Positions 1 to 7,810 of a stretch of DNA of 64,000 nucleotides are shown here, piece by piece. The stretch is from assembly GCF_003955665.1 (NCBI RefSeq), contig NZ_RXHU01000045.1, positions 20,700-84,699 on the forward strand, given 5' to 3'. Made by a program: the position numbers and the translations under genes. A model generated the notes under the pieces. The model was not told the origin of the DNA. It did no database searches and saw only the letters and a list, made by a program, of their open reading frames with translations. Source of the stretch: Paenibacillus whitsoniae. Its GTDB lineage: Bacteria; Bacillota; Bacilli; Paenibacillales; NBRC-103111. Positions within the stretch are counted from its first letter, which is position 1, and each line of letters starts with the position of its first letter.

Positions 1-285
1 CATCGCCTCGGCTTCTTTCTCGCGAACCAGTTTGCCCGCCACGACCATCGACGCGTCTTTTTTTCGCCGTACGGCTTTGACCGGCTCATCGTCAGCTTCA
101 ATCACTTCCTCGGCGTGCCGAATCGTGATGTTTGCCGGTTTTTCCGTCATATGCGATTCGATCGCCGCCTGATTGCCGACCAGGATAATATGTACGTCGT
201 TCCACTCTTTGGCTGCCGCGATAGCACCCTCCACGACGACTTTAGGCGCATGATCGCCGCCCATTGCATCAATCGCAATCCGCAT
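1..285 (-). CDS. plsX: Phosphate acyltransferase PlsX, N-terminal part
   Basis: Reading leftward from the ATG at 285 gives 95 residues of PlsX that run off the window edge. PlsX makes acyl-phosphate from acyl-ACP, the first step of the PlsX/PlsY route to phosphatidic acid, at the inner membrane face. The diagnostic N-terminus [14 protein letters not shown] is present, followed by the conserved [20 protein letters not shown] stretch. The start lies inside the end of fapR (17-nt overlap) and is preceded by GGAGGACA, so the two genes are translationally coupled and share the FapR-controlled promoter. Only the fragment is visible, so nothing can be said of the C-terminus. Confidence 0.96.
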   Translation of the reverse strand, partial: MRIAIDAMGGDHAPKVVVEGAIAAAKEWNDVHIILVGNQAAIESHMTEKPANITIRHAEEVIEADDEPVKAVRRKKDASMVVAGKLVREKEAEAM

Positions 286-883
286 GCAGCTTGTCCTCCC
301 TGTCTAGATGTTCTTTCTCTTTCTTGGAATGGAAGATCACAAAATTGCCTCGGAACACCATTTCGTCCCCCACATACGAGAACACCTCAACTCTAGCCTT
401 CCCTTTGGAAACGGAACGTACATAAGCTTTCGCGATGCACTTTTCTCCCAGCTTGACGGAACGGATGAAGCGTATGTCTGCCGAAGCGGTTAGCGCAATA
501 GGATCGTTGATCACGGCTACCGCAAGCGAATTGGCTTGTGAAAAAATGTGATGTCCTCTGGCGATCTTCGTTCTTGAGAAAATATGATCTTCCTTAATTT
601 CAAAAATGGAAATCCCGCTTTGATCCAATTGCAAATCAATGACTTCGCCAATGACTTCATCAATCGGCAGCGAGCGCACATGGTCATACGTTTTGACGGC
701 CATATGCTTCATGCGTTCCCGAAGTTCGGGAATGCCCAGTTCTAATCGATCCAAGCGAACGGTCTGGATACTTACCCCAAACGTCCGCATCAACTCCTCA
801 TCCGTCATAAACGGATTCGCTTCAATGGCCTGCAGCAACCGCTGCTGCCGCTGCCGTTTCGGAAGTCGTTCGATGGTGAGCAC
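269..883 (-). CDS. fapR: Fatty acid/phospholipid regulator FapR
   Basis: FapR is a repressor that releases DNA on binding malonyl-CoA and so couples lipid synthesis to precursor supply. The N-terminal helix-turn-helix ([19 protein letters not shown]) is followed by a hot-dog fold with [16 protein letters not shown] and GNFVIFHSK, as in the family. The open frame extends to 949, but the FapR operator at 906-922 lies within that extension, so translation must begin downstream. I chose the GTG at 883; GTG 886 is equally possible, and neither has ideal spacing from the AGAAGG upstream. Expected length is about 190-205 residues, which fits. It overlaps plsX by 17 nt and is probably autoregulated. 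Confidence 0.94.
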   Translation of the reverse strand: MLTIERLPKRQRQQRLLQAIEANPFMTDEELMRTFGVSIQTVRLDRLELGIPELRERMKHMAVKTYDHVRSLPIDEVIGEVIDLQLDQSGISIFEIKEDHIFSRTKIARGHHIFSQANSLAVAVINDPIALTASADIRFIRSVKLGEKCIAKAYVRSVSKGKARVEVFSYVGDEMVFRGNFVIFHSKKEKEHLDREDKLHADCD

Positions 884-905
884 CACCTTCTCGTGAGATC
901 TCGTC

Positions 906-922
906 TTATTACCAGATACTAA
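906..922 (-). promoter_or_regulatory. FapR operator upstream of fapR-plsX
   Basis: The minus strand reads TTAGTATCTGGTAATAA, a near-perfect 17-bp inverted repeat matching the known FapR box (TTAGTAccnnnTACTAA type). A plausible sigma-A -10 (TAATAT) lies just upstream on the minus strand with a weak TTGCTT -35 at 18 bp, so the operator covers the likely transcription start. This is the autoregulatory arrangement known in Bacillus subtilis. Confidence 0.85.
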
Positions 923-1003
923 ACTGTAGTATATTAAATTTGAGTTCAAAAAGAAAGCAAAAAAAATAGCACCTCACACTAGGATGAAGTACTATGTCAA
1001 AAC

Positions 1004-1177
1004 TTATGCTTTTACGATCTCTCTGCCTTTGTAAGATCCGCAAGACTTGCACACGCGGTGCGCCAGCTTCAGCTCTCCACATTGTTCACATTTCACCATG
1101 CCTGGAACTTCCAGTCTGAAGTGATTACGGCGCTTGTCGCGACGAGTTTTGGACGTTCTTCTTTGAGGTACTGCCAT
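1004..1177 (-). CDS. rpmF: Ribosomal protein bL32
   Basis: A 57-residue protein starting [17 protein letters not shown], the invariant N-terminus of L32 of the large ribosomal subunit. It keeps the zinc-ribbon cysteines (CEQC and CKSC), so this is the zinc-binding form. A strong AAGGAGGTG site precedes the ATG. It sits directly downstream of the yceD homologue, the standard pairing in bacteria, and upstream of fapR-plsX. Being short, it is easily missed in automated ORF lists. Confidence 0.98.
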   Translation of the reverse strand: MAVPQRRTSKTRRDKRRNHFRLEVPGMVKCEQCGELKLAHRVCKSCGSYKGREIVKA

Positions 1178-1220
1178 ATTCAAAACACCTCCTTCATCGA
1201 ATATCGGGTGTGCGTGTTAC

Positions 1221-1730
1221 CTATTCTTTGTTAAAAAAGTCCGCGAGACCTGCAAGCCGAGGATCGATCTTCTCCACCTTGCAGCCGCAATCTTGTTGAT
1301 TGCGGTTTCCCCCGCACACGGGACAGAGACCTTTGCACGCTTCGTCACAAAGTGGTATGTAAGGCAATCCGACCACTACATTCTCTATAACGTAAGGCTC
1401 TAGTTCCACTTTATCTCCCACCACCAGATGAATATCCTCGTCAAGATCGGGATCTTCCTCTTCCGGTTTCTGCATAAAGACTTCCTCGAACGGAAGTACG
1501 ATTGTTTGGTTCGTGTGCGATAAGCATCGGGAACAGCTTAACTCTGCGTCTACCGTTAACGTGCCGTTAACTCTTACCTGCCCGTCTTCATACTCGGCAT
1601 GAAGATCGGCCCGAATCGGTCCATGGCTCAGAATGTCCTGGCGACCTTCAAAAGGCTCGTTCAAGTCCAATACTTCGCTCAATTGTTTTCGATTCGTTTT
1701 CAGCGCCAGCTCTTTAAAACGAAAATGCAT
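1221..1730 (-). CDS. yceD: YceD/DUF177 family protein
   Basis: A 169-residue protein of the DUF177 (YceD/YlbN) family, nearly always encoded next to rpmF and linked in plants and bacteria to 23S rRNA accumulation. The C-terminal half carries the typical cysteine sets CSRCL and CDEACKGLCPVCGGN. The frame could start at a TTG (1748), but the ATG at 1730 has a GGGGTG site eight bases upstream and gives the usual family start (MHFRFKEL), so it is preferred. It is 43 nt from rpmF and probably cotranscribed. Confidence 0.93.
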   Translation of the reverse strand: MHFRFKELALKTNRKQLSEVLDLNEPFEGRQDILSHGPIRADLHAEYEDGQVRVNGTLTVDAELSCSRCLSHTNQTIVLPFEEVFMQKPEEEDPDLDEDIHLVVGDKVELEPYVIENVVVGLPYIPLCDEACKGLCPVCGGNRNQQDCGCKVEKIDPRLAGLADFFNKE

Positions 1731-1800
1731 ATTTTTCACCCCAAACAAACAAAAATTATTATATCCATTCTACATAGGTTTTGTCAATTTAAAATATCGG

Positions 1801-2943
1801 CTACTTGGTAGTTTGTTCCGATTTGGGAGGCAAATCTGCTAGATACTTGATCGCTTCCTCCATCGTGCCGATCTCAACAACCTTCATTTTGGTCTTGATT
1901 TGCTTCGCTCTCTTGACGGCGTCATCATAGTTGTTGATTTTCGTGCCGTCGGGGTACGTCATGTTTTTGGGAGCGAAAAAGATATCCGCCTTCTCGCGGT
2001 CTGCCGCAATAATCTTGTGCTGAATACCGCCGATTGGCCCTACGGTGCCGTCTGCTTCAATCGTGCCTGTGCCCGCGATGCGATAGCCTTTTGTAATGTC
2101 TTCCGGAATAAGCTGGTTGTAGATCTCCAGTGAGAACATCAAGCCTGCGGAAGGACCGCCGATCTCACCGGCTTTAATCTCCACCTGCTGATCCGCAGAC
2201 TCCGCCTTGACGGACTGCATATCGGCCGGAACGACACCGATGCCTGCCCGCGGCGTCCCGGTCTCACCGGCTTGCTGAGGGAGCGTACCCAGCGCCAGCG
2301 TCGCCTGCTGCTCCACTTTGTTACGTTTGAAGGAGATGGCCACCGTGTCGCCGGCTTTTTTGCCTTTTAAAGCGTCCAGGAGGTCCTGTGAGACTTTGAT
2401 GTCTCTCGCGTCCGCCTTGAGCAGCACATCGCCCGGCTTGAGCGATTTCTCGCCTGACAGGCCGGCTACGGTCTGGAGCACCATCACACCTTCATGCTCA
2501 ATGTGGTACGGCACTTTCGCCTCTTTATAGGCCGCTTGAATCGCACTGGCCTGTGAGGTCAGCATAACATATTCCTGCCGCTGGGAATACTCCTGCTCGG
2601 ACTCCCCTTTTTGCAGCACACTTGTCTTGGGTTCTATCTCTTCATACGGGTGCACAAGTCCGACCAAATAGCTCATCAAATTGGCATCGGCCACACGAAC
2701 CGTTGTGAGCATCAGTGTGCCTTGTTCTGTGCCCTGACTCTTCGGAATCGTGACCATCGGCTTAATTTCCTCTGCGGTGCCCGGCATGAAAATAAAATAA
2801 GGCAGCCGCACAAAAAACAGCGCATATAAGATCACGACGCCAACCAGCGCCGAAACTAGATACCGCCGCGTTGACGAACTTCTTGGATAACGATAGGATT
2901 CATTGGACCACGTGCGTACCGATTTCTCTTCTTCCTGCTCCAT
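1801..2943 (-). CDS. SepM/YlbL-type PDZ and Lon-like serine protease
   Basis: About 380 residues. After a short cytoplasmic N-terminus there is one transmembrane helix (LVSALVGVVILYALFFV), a PDZ domain (GEKSLKPGDVLLKADARDI), then a C-terminal Lon-type S16 peptidase domain. The catalytic serine is in GGPSAGLMFSL and the lysine in GGIQHKIIAA, giving the Ser-Lys dyad. Relatives include YlbL of B. subtilis and SepM of streptococci, which process extracellular peptides. The ATG at 2943 follows AAAGGGGA and is preferred to the upstream in-frame start at 3012. It is divergent to ylbJ, an arrangement shared with related genomes. Confidence 0.93.
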   Translation of the reverse strand: MEQEEEKSVRTWSNESYRYPRSSSTRRYLVSALVGVVILYALFFVRLPYFIFMPGTAEEIKPMVTIPKSQGTEQGTLMLTTVRVADANLMSYLVGLVHPYEEIEPKTSVLQKGESEQEYSQRQEYVMLTSQASAIQAAYKEAKVPYHIEHEGVMVLQTVAGLSGEKSLKPGDVLLKADARDIKVSQDLLDALKGKKAGDTVAISFKRNKVEQQATLALGTLPQQAGETGTPRAGIGVVPADMQSVKAESADQQVEIKAGEIGGPSAGLMFSLEIYNQLIPEDITKGYRIAGTGTIEADGTVGPIGGIQHKIIAADREKADIFFAPKNMTYPDGTKINNYDDAVKRAKQIKTKMKVVEIGTMEEAIKYLADLPPKSEQTTK

Positions 2944-2975
2944 ACAGGTTCCCCTTTCCTGCGCCTTCCCTGCTT

Positions 2976-3005
2976 GGTCTAATCTCCCCTGATCCCGCGT
3001 ACAAT
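2976..3005 (+). promoter_or_regulatory. Possible sigma-E promoter for ylbJ
   Basis: CGTACAAT at 2998-3005 resembles the mother-cell sigma-E -10 (CATACAAT), with an AT-containing GTCTAATC about 13 bp upstream as a weak -35. It lies 25 bp before the chosen ylbJ start. ylbJ is sigma-E-dependent in B. subtilis, which is why I looked; the match itself is only moderate. Confidence 0.3.
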
Positions 3006-3029
3006 GAAGCAAGTTCGAAGGACGGAGTG

Positions 3030-4286
3030 ATGGATGCGATGCAGTCTTTCAATAGCAAAACCAAATCTCGAGCCACGACGGTCCTGTTGGGCGCGCTCGC
3101 CGGTCTTGTCGTGGTCTCGATCGTCTTATTTCCGGACAAGGCCTTCCAGTCTTCCCTGGAGGGACTGACCGTCTGGTGGAAGCTTGTTTTTCCCGCCTTG
3201 ATGCCGTTCCTGATCATGACCGAAATGCTAATTGGCTTCGGCCTTATTCATGGAACAGGCGTTCTTCTGGAGCCACTCATGCGACTCGTTTTTCGGCTGC
3301 CGGGCGTCAGCGGTTGGGCGCTAGCCTCCGGCTTTGTTGTAGGATTTCCTGCCGGGGCCAAAATTACCGCTTCGCTGCATGAAAAAAATCTCCTGTCGCG
3401 CAAAGAAACGGAACGTTTGACCGCGCTTTCGCATTTGTGCAGCCCGATTTTCCTCGTCATGGTCGTCGGGATCGGCTTTCTCCATAGCGCCAAGCTAGGC
3501 ATCGTGCTGGCCGTCATTCATTACGCGTCGGCGCTGCTGACCGGTTTCCTCATGCCCCGCGGCAAACGTGCAGAGGATGAGCGCCTTGTGTTCCAACCCG
3601 TAAGCGGCCCTCTCTTGAAGCGAGCGTTCCTCGTCATGCGCGAAGCGCACGAGGCCGACGGCCGCCCGTTCGGCAGGCTGCTCGGCGACGCTACGACGTC
3701 TGCCGTGCAGACGATGATGCTGATCGGCGGCTATATGATGATTTTTTCCGTGCTCATCAATGTGATGACAATAGCGCATCTAACGGATGCGCTGCGTCCC
3801 GTTACACACGTCGTGGTAAGCTCCTTACATGTGTATAGCGATACAGCCCCGGCCTGGATCAAGGGGTTCATGGAAATTCATCTTGGCGCGTATGCCTTTA
3901 GCCAAACGGAGCTTCCCTTGATTGGCCAATTAGCGCTGATCAGCGCATTTCTTGGCTGGGGCGGCCTCTCCGCCCATGCGCAAGTGGCCAGCATGCAGCA
4001 CCGCTCCGGCGCACGCTACCTTTTTTTCATGCAATCCCGCATTTTGCACGCCGTGCTTGCCTTCGTCATGACCGCGCTGCTCTGGTCACCGCTGCAGCTG
4101 CTCTTGCGGGACACACAGCCCAGCTTTCTATGGCTGGATTCAGGCGTCTCCGCTTCCCCGCCGTTCCCTGTGAACGGTGAATCCGCGTGGAGCTTGTGGT
4201 GGCCGCTGCTGACACAATTCGTTCTGGTGCTGATCGTCATGCTGCTGATTTCGAGCACGATTCGGTTCCTCCGAAAGCAGCGCTAA
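3030..4286 (+). CDS. ylbJ: Sporulation integral membrane protein YlbJ
   Basis: A 418-residue polytopic membrane protein of the nucleoside-transporter-gate (Gate) superfamily. Conserved pieces include WWKLVFPALMPFLIM, GFVVGFPAGAKITA and FLGWGGLSAHAQVASM near the end. In B. subtilis YlbJ is made in the mother cell and is needed for heat-resistant spores. The frame is open further upstream, but that extension overlaps sepM; the ATG at 3030, behind AAGGACGGA, gives the family's normal N-terminus. Hydrophilic loop residues 180-220 and about eight hydrophobic segments are evident. Confidence 0.93.
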   Translation: MDAMQSFNSKTKSRATTVLLGALAGLVVVSIVLFPDKAFQSSLEGLTVWWKLVFPALMPFLIMTEMLIGFGLIHGTGVLLEPLMRLVFRLPGVSGWALASGFVVGFPAGAKITASLHEKNLLSRKETERLTALSHLCSPIFLVMVVGIGFLHSAKLGIVLAVIHYASALLTGFLMPRGKRAEDERLVFQPVSGPLLKRAFLVMREAHEADGRPFGRLLGDATTSAVQTMMLIGGYMMIFSVLINVMTIAHLTDALRPVTHVVVSSLHVYSDTAPAWIKGFMEIHLGAYAFSQTELPLIGQLALISAFLGWGGLSAHAQVASMQHRSGARYLFFMQSRILHAVLAFVMTALLWSPLQLLLRDTQPSFLWLDSGVSASPPFPVNGESAWSLWWPLLTQFVLVLIVMLLISSTIRFLRKQR

Positions 4287-4303
4287 TTCCGCCAAGGGGC
4301 GTC

Positions 4304-4807
4304 TCAGGCTTTCGGATATTTTTCCTTCAACGCCTCTTCCACCTCAACCGGCACCAGATCTTCAACAGGCCCGTGAAATTTGGCCACTTCCTTGACAATC
4401 GAAGAACTCAAATAAGAGAACTTCGGTTTGGACGTCATAAAAAACGTCTCAATATCCGAGTTCAACTTATGGTTCGTCGACGCCATTTGCAGTTCATATT
4501 CAAAATCGGACACCGCCCGCAGCCCGCGGACGACAAGATGAACATTGCGTTCCTTCATATAATTCACCAGCAGGTCGCGAAAGCCGTCCACTTCCACATT
4601 CGGCAAATCCTTCGTGACCTTCCGAATCAGTTCCATACGCTCTTCCAGCGTGAACAACGGATTTTTGGACGTATTGTTCAGCACCGCCACAATGAGCTTG
4701 TCAAATACTTTTGCCGCTCTATGTATAATATCCAGATGGCCGTTTGTTACCGGGTCAAAACTGCCCGGGTACACCGCCACGGTTATGCCGTGTTCATCCC
4801 TTTTCAA
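4304..4807 (-). CDS. coaD: Phosphopantetheine adenylyltransferase
   Basis: CoaD transfers AMP to 4'-phosphopantetheine, the penultimate step of coenzyme A synthesis. The nucleotidyltransferase motif is [15 protein letters not shown], and the C-terminal [12 protein letters not shown] corresponds to the ISSTxxR-type motif. Length (167) is close to the family's 160. The first ATG (4816) directly abuts its AAGGAG, leaving no spacing; the TTG at 4807, nine bases from AAGGAG, is more credible. It follows rsmD by 14 nt, the usual rsmD-coaD operon. Confidence 0.96.
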   Translation of the reverse strand: MKRDEHGITVAVYPGSFDPVTNGHLDIIHRAAKVFDKLIVAVLNNTSKNPLFTLEERMELIRKVTKDLPNVEVDGFRDLLVNYMKERNVHLVVRGLRAVSDFEYELQMASTNHKLNSDIETFFMTSKPKFSYLSSSIVKEVAKFHGPVEDLVPVEVEEALKEKYPKA

Positions 4808-4821
4808 GGTGTTCATCTCCT

Positions 4822-5385
4822 TCAGCTCGTCGGGTTATCCCGTTTGTAGATCGTCACGGCCGTATCGCCGTAGTCGGCTCTGCGCAGCAATCGGCACTGG
4901 CCGATCGTCTCGTCCAGCACGTCCTTCGCATCGTGTTCTACCACGATCGTCGCGTGCTCTTCCAGTAGCGCCTGCTCCTCCATCGCGAGCACCAACTCCG
5001 CAATAACCTTCATCTTATACGGCGGATCCAAAAAGACGAGCTCGAACTTCTGGGCTCTCTTGGCCAGCGCTTTGAGGGCCCTGGTCGCATCGGTCCGGTA
5101 CACCTCCGCCTGCTCCTTCAGCCCGGTCGCCTGCAAATTGTGCTGCACCGTATCGACACTCTTCTTCTCAATATCGGTAAAAACCGCCTTCGCCATCCCC
5201 CGGCTCAATGCCTCAATGCCCAGCCCGCCGCTGCCCGCAAACAAGTCCAATACCTGTCCGCCGTCAAAATAAGGCCCGATCATGCTGAAAATCGCTTCTT
5301 TCACCTTATCCGTTGTCGGCCTCGTGCTCATGCCGGGCACAGCTTTCAAGGCTCTGCCCTTGGCCGTGCCAGAAATCACTCTCAT
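4822..5385 (-). CDS. rsmD: 16S rRNA (guanine-966-N2)-methyltransferase RsmD
   Basis: RsmD methylates G966 of 16S rRNA with S-adenosylmethionine. The 187 residues start [13 protein letters not shown], the family signature, followed by [13 protein letters not shown], the SAM-binding [18 protein letters not shown] and the catalytic DPPY. Length matches the family. It is the first gene of the rsmD-coaD pair. Upstream, 200 bp separate it from the left repeat of the island; that stretch holds no convincing gene. Confidence 0.96.
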   Translation of the reverse strand: MRVISGTAKGRALKAVPGMSTRPTTDKVKEAIFSMIGPYFDGGQVLDLFAGSGGLGIEALSRGMAKAVFTDIEKKSVDTVQHNLQATGLKEQAEVYRTDATRALKALAKRAQKFELVFLDPPYKMKVIAELVLAMEEQALLEEHATIVVEHDAKDVLDETIGQCRLLRRADYGDTAVTIYKRDNPTS

Positions 5386-5584
5386 CCTGCGCCTATCCCC
5401 TTATGCAAATTCTTTCATACGCTATATCGTACCACATGCAACTAGCCGACACAAAAATTTTTCCAACCCCGATGTATAAATCTTCCGCAAATCGGCCATC
5501 CTTACATTATCGACATCAGAGGATGTCGTAGACAACCGCGGAGAAGGCTTACGTTTCCCCATAAGCTCTTCGTCCGGTTTCTCC

Positions 5585-5625
5585 TCTCCCATGAGGCGGC
5601 TGCGCAAGCAGTCGCCGTTATTATT
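5585..5625. repeat. Left 41-bp direct repeat of the island (att-like)
   Basis: Perfect 41-bp copy of 16095-16135. It contains a 9-bp near-perfect stem, GGCGGCTGC-GCAA-GCAGTCGCC, followed on the plus strand by GTTATTATTTT, so it could also fold as a terminator. It separates GC-richer housekeeping DNA on the left from AT-rich accessory DNA on the right. I read the pair as the product of site-specific integration, with the stem as core recombination arms, but a coincidental shared terminator sequence is not excluded. Confidence 0.7.
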
Positions 5626-5633
5626 TTATAGAA

Positions 5634-5793
5634 CAGTTTCAACGAATCCTTGTTTTATAAGGGTTTTTATAGGGAACCAGCAAATAAAAATACATATAGC
5701 ACAGTCAATGTAATTGATGATAAAGGTACCAACAGGGTACCAAATGAAAGAATATTTAATCTAAATCTTCAGCAAACAAAATTAAGCCCATAA
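5634..5793 (+). pseudogene. Orphan 3' end of an unidentified gene
   Basis: From the stop at 5631 the frame stays open for about 53 codons to TAA at 5791, with coding-like composition (for example NTYSTVNVIDDKGTNRVPN), but it has no start codon with a ribosome site. It ends inside a rho-independent terminator. It looks like the tail of a gene cut by the integration boundary at 5625. No family was recognised. Confidence 0.35.
5648..5667 (+). repeat. Left copy of 20-bp inverted repeat
   Basis: CCTTGTTTTATAAGGGTTTT here matches the reverse complement of 16031-16050 at 18 of 20 positions. It lies 22 bp inside the left direct repeat; its partner is 44 bp inside the right one. Such paired sites suggest recombinase arm-binding or element ends. 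Confidence 0.55.
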
Positions 5794-5818
5794 GTGATCA
5801 CTCACTTTGGGCTTTTTA
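5784..5818 (+). terminator. Rho-independent terminator
   Basis: AAGCCCA and TGGGCTT form a 7-bp stem around a loop containing TGATCACTCA, followed by TTTTTAG. It ends the orphan frame finishing at 5793. Confidence 0.7.
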
Positions 5819-5951
5819 GCTTCGATTTTGATAAGTACTTCCTGTGACAACTGCGGGCCCCTATTCGTTTAGTAACGTTACCTTTCGCTTCATTGGTACG
5901 TTACCTTTTAATTCATCGTCCCGCTTGTCTTGGCTCATCTTTCAGCTGCGA

Positions 5952-6077
5952 ACACTCCCATCATCCGTTAAAATGAAAAAGAGATCATGCGTTCTCTACA
6001 ACGGCCACGGCAAACATGATCTCACCGGGAGTGTCCGGTGCCTTAAAAGGACGTTAGCGCGTCCTTCTTTCTTTTTG
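5952..6077. other. Nested inverted repeats with terminators on both strands
   Basis: ACACTCCC (5952) pairs with GGGAGTGT (6027), and inside it GAGATCATG (5981) pairs with CATGATCTC (6015). On the minus strand the inner stem is followed by TTTTTCATTTT, a terminator for leftward transcription, probably of the ankyrin gene. On the plus strand GGACG-TTAGCG-CGTCC followed by TTCTTTCTTTTT (6049-6077) is another. A small structured RNA or a decayed insertion end are alternatives. The rest of 5819-6206 shows no gene. Confidence 0.5.
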
Positions 6078-6206
6078 CCAACTCGTAATGTATGGACATC
6101 AAAAATACCGCCAAAAGGCGGTTTAAGGAAACCTTAATATAGCTCTACTACGCGAGCACAAGTAAGTAGCAGCATTCCTACTTCTGCTCTCACCAAATTT
6201 CCAAGC

Positions 6207-6965
6207 TCATCTTGATTTGCTTTCTTTTGCACCTGCATTTAGTAGCATTTCACTAATCTCTGTAAATCCAAGCTCTTTAGAAACTGTTAGAAGATATTTG
6301 TTGTCTACTCTAAGTTTATTCGGATCAGCTCCATGTTCCAATAACAAAGCTACTATTTCTTTAGAACCCAATTTTACTGCTTCCCATATTTCTGATTCCA
6401 CTGTACTCCTGTCTGGATCAGCGCCCGAATCTAGCAGAAATTTCACCATTTCAATATCCTTATTTGTAATTGCAAGATATAATGCAGTTTTTCCAAATCG
6501 CATTACATTAACATTCACACCAGACTCCAGAATTTTTTCAGTAATCTTTTGGTTTTTATTAGTAACCGCCAACATCAACGCATTATTAGAGTCGTACTCA
6601 TTACCATCAGATACTAACTCAATGACTTTGTTTAAATTGTTCTTTGAAACTGCTTCATTCAGTGCATCCAATTTTGGTTTTTTAACTGAAACTTCTGCCG
6701 GAGCCATCTTGAACGGTAGATCATTAGTAACAGCTGATGAGATAGCTTGTGTTCTCCTGTTCGCTTCACCTTGTTTTCCAGTTAAGTAGATAATTCCTAA
6801 TGCTGTAATAGATAGAAAGCCGATAAATGTTAAAACTAGAGTTACAATTATAGTTTTTTTCATTGTTTTTCTGTTCTGAATCCCAGATCCAGTTAATGGT
6901 GTCCCGCATTGACTACAGAAGTTTTCAAGTTCTTGAAAACTTTTACCACAATTAACGCAATGCAT
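6207..6965 (-). CDS. Zinc-ribbon, single-pass membrane, ankyrin-repeat protein
   Basis: 252 residues. Residues 1-25 form a zinc ribbon (MHCVNCGKSF and FCSQCGTPL). Residues 36-62 are one transmembrane helix (TIIVTLVLTFIGFLSITALGI). From about residue 100 to the end there are four to five ankyrin repeats, for example GKTALYLAITNKDIEMVKFL and EIVALLLEHGADPNKL. The likely topology is zinc ribbon in the cytoplasm and ankyrins outside. It stands alone on the minus strand, upstream of the nested palindrome that probably terminates it. Function unknown; ankyrins usually bind proteins. AT-rich, like the rest of the island. Confidence 0.85.
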   Translation of the reverse strand: MHCVNCGKSFQELENFCSQCGTPLTGSGIQNRKTMKKTIIVTLVLTFIGFLSITALGIIYLTGKQGEANRRTQAISSAVTNDLPFKMAPAEVSVKKPKLDALNEAVSKNNLNKVIELVSDGNEYDSNNALMLAVTNKNQKITEKILESGVNVNVMRFGKTALYLAITNKDIEMVKFLLDSGADPDRSTVESEIWEAVKLGSKEIVALLLEHGADPNKLRVDNKYLLTVSKELGFTEISEMLLNAGAKESKSR

Positions 6966-7021
6966 GTTTAATCAAATTCCTTTCTTAAATGAATGAAAAT
7001 TGTTGTTCACATATTACATTA

Positions 7022-7216
7022 TCATCCAATAAGCGCTTTTACAATATCTCCTCCCGACACAACGTCCCCCCCCTTCCAGACGTATGCGTACCTTAGACCA
7101 AATTCGTCTTCCAAAACCCCCTGCATGACATTTGCGGTCTCGATTACACCCCTCATCTCATGCCATACAGTCTCAGCATTTTCTTTGCGCTTCTCAGGAG
7201 AAATATGTTTTGCCAT
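7022..7216 (-). CDS. Small protein overlapping the XRE regulator
   Basis: 64 residues (MAKHISPEKRKENAETVWHE...), acidic and helix-rich at the N-terminus. A GGAGAGG site precedes the ATG by six bases, inside the upstream regulator gene, giving a 64-nt out-of-frame overlap. The ribosome site and the tight overlap argue for a real gene coupled to the regulator. No family recognised. A role with the regulator (toxin-antitoxin-like or phage immunity) is possible but not shown. Confidence 0.6.
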   Translation of the reverse strand: MAKHISPEKRKENAETVWHEMRGVIETANVMQGVLEDEFGLRYAYVWKGGDVVSGGDIVKALIG

Positions 7217-7542
7217 ATAAGCCTCTCCAATGCTTTCCCTGCTTCTGCAAGTTGTTTGAGTAGTACATCTTTAAGTGCTGCTGGATGTAGATCAAGATTA
7301 GGAACATCTTCTAGAATGTTGGATATGTATCCTCCCGATCTTTCGTCAGCGATCTCGAGAGCAAGTTTCCATGAAAGTCCGGACACCACCGTGTCATAAG
7401 CACTTGGTAATTGCCGCTCGCCATTCTCAATCCGGGCAAGTACGGAACGATGAATTGGAACTCGATTTGCAAGTTCTTCTTGAGTTAAATTCATTTCTCT
7501 TCGAAACGCTTGAATGGCTTTTCCAATTGCGATTGTTGTCAC
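7153..7542 (-). CDS. XRE-family helix-turn-helix regulator
   Basis: About 129 residues. The N-terminal third is a Cro/C1-type helix-turn-helix: IGKAIQAFRREMNLTQEELA, then IHRSVLARIENGERQLP. The C-terminal 70 residues are helical and unassigned. The frame is open to 7572; the GTG at 7542 is my choice because it follows GGAAAG and begins just before the HTH, but the spacing is poor. It overlaps the small gene at 7022-7216, so the pair is an operon. It probably regulates itself or a neighbour. Confidence 0.8.
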   Translation of the reverse strand: MTTIAIGKAIQAFRREMNLTQEELANRVPIHRSVLARIENGERQLPSAYDTVVSGLSWKLALEIADERSGGYISNILEDVPNLDLHPAALKDVLLKQLAEAGKALERLIWQNIFLLRSAKKMLRLYGMR

Positions 7543-7751
7543 CACCTTTCCGTTTACTGTGACAAATTGCACTTAGCTGGTATAGAACTGTGACTCAGGA
7601 GCAAATTAAGATGGCTTATTTAACAAACAAAAACAACTGCTTATTATGTGGTACCTGACGCACTCACTTTTCCTAATATTTCGAAATAACTGGGAGATAG
7701 CCCGCGCCGCGGCACAGGCAGCTAAAGAGGCTTATAGAAAAGGTTTGAATA

Positions 7752-7794
7752 CGAAAAAATAAACGACACCTCACCGGTGTCGTCTATTTTTTCT
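7752..7794. terminator. Bidirectional terminator after the SIR2-STAND gene
   Basis: CGACACC-TCA-CCGGTGTCG is a strong stem with an A-run on the left and a T-run on the right (GAAAAAATAAA... TCTATTTTTTC). It lies 17 bp past the stop of the minus-strand gene at 7811. Between 7573 and 7751 I see only a 38-codon frame without a ribosome site. Confidence 0.85.
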
Positions 7795-7810
7795 ATAATT
7801 TCTGATACGT

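Noticed and set aside
5422..5607. 61-codon minus-strand frame spanning the left direct repeat (GEEKPDEELMGKRKP...)
   Set aside because: No ribosome site; it overlaps the rsmD upstream region and the repeat. I treat it as chance, although a conserved small protein at the un-interrupted site cannot be excluded.
5585..5625. 41-bp repeat as a simple shared terminator
   Set aside because: The stem and T-tract do look like a plus-strand terminator, but identity over all 41 bp at both borders of an AT-rich block is better explained by integration; kept as an alternative.
7646..7762. 38-codon plus frame ending KEAYRKGLNTKK before the terminator
   Set aside because: No ribosome binding site and no family; probably a remnant or chance frame.
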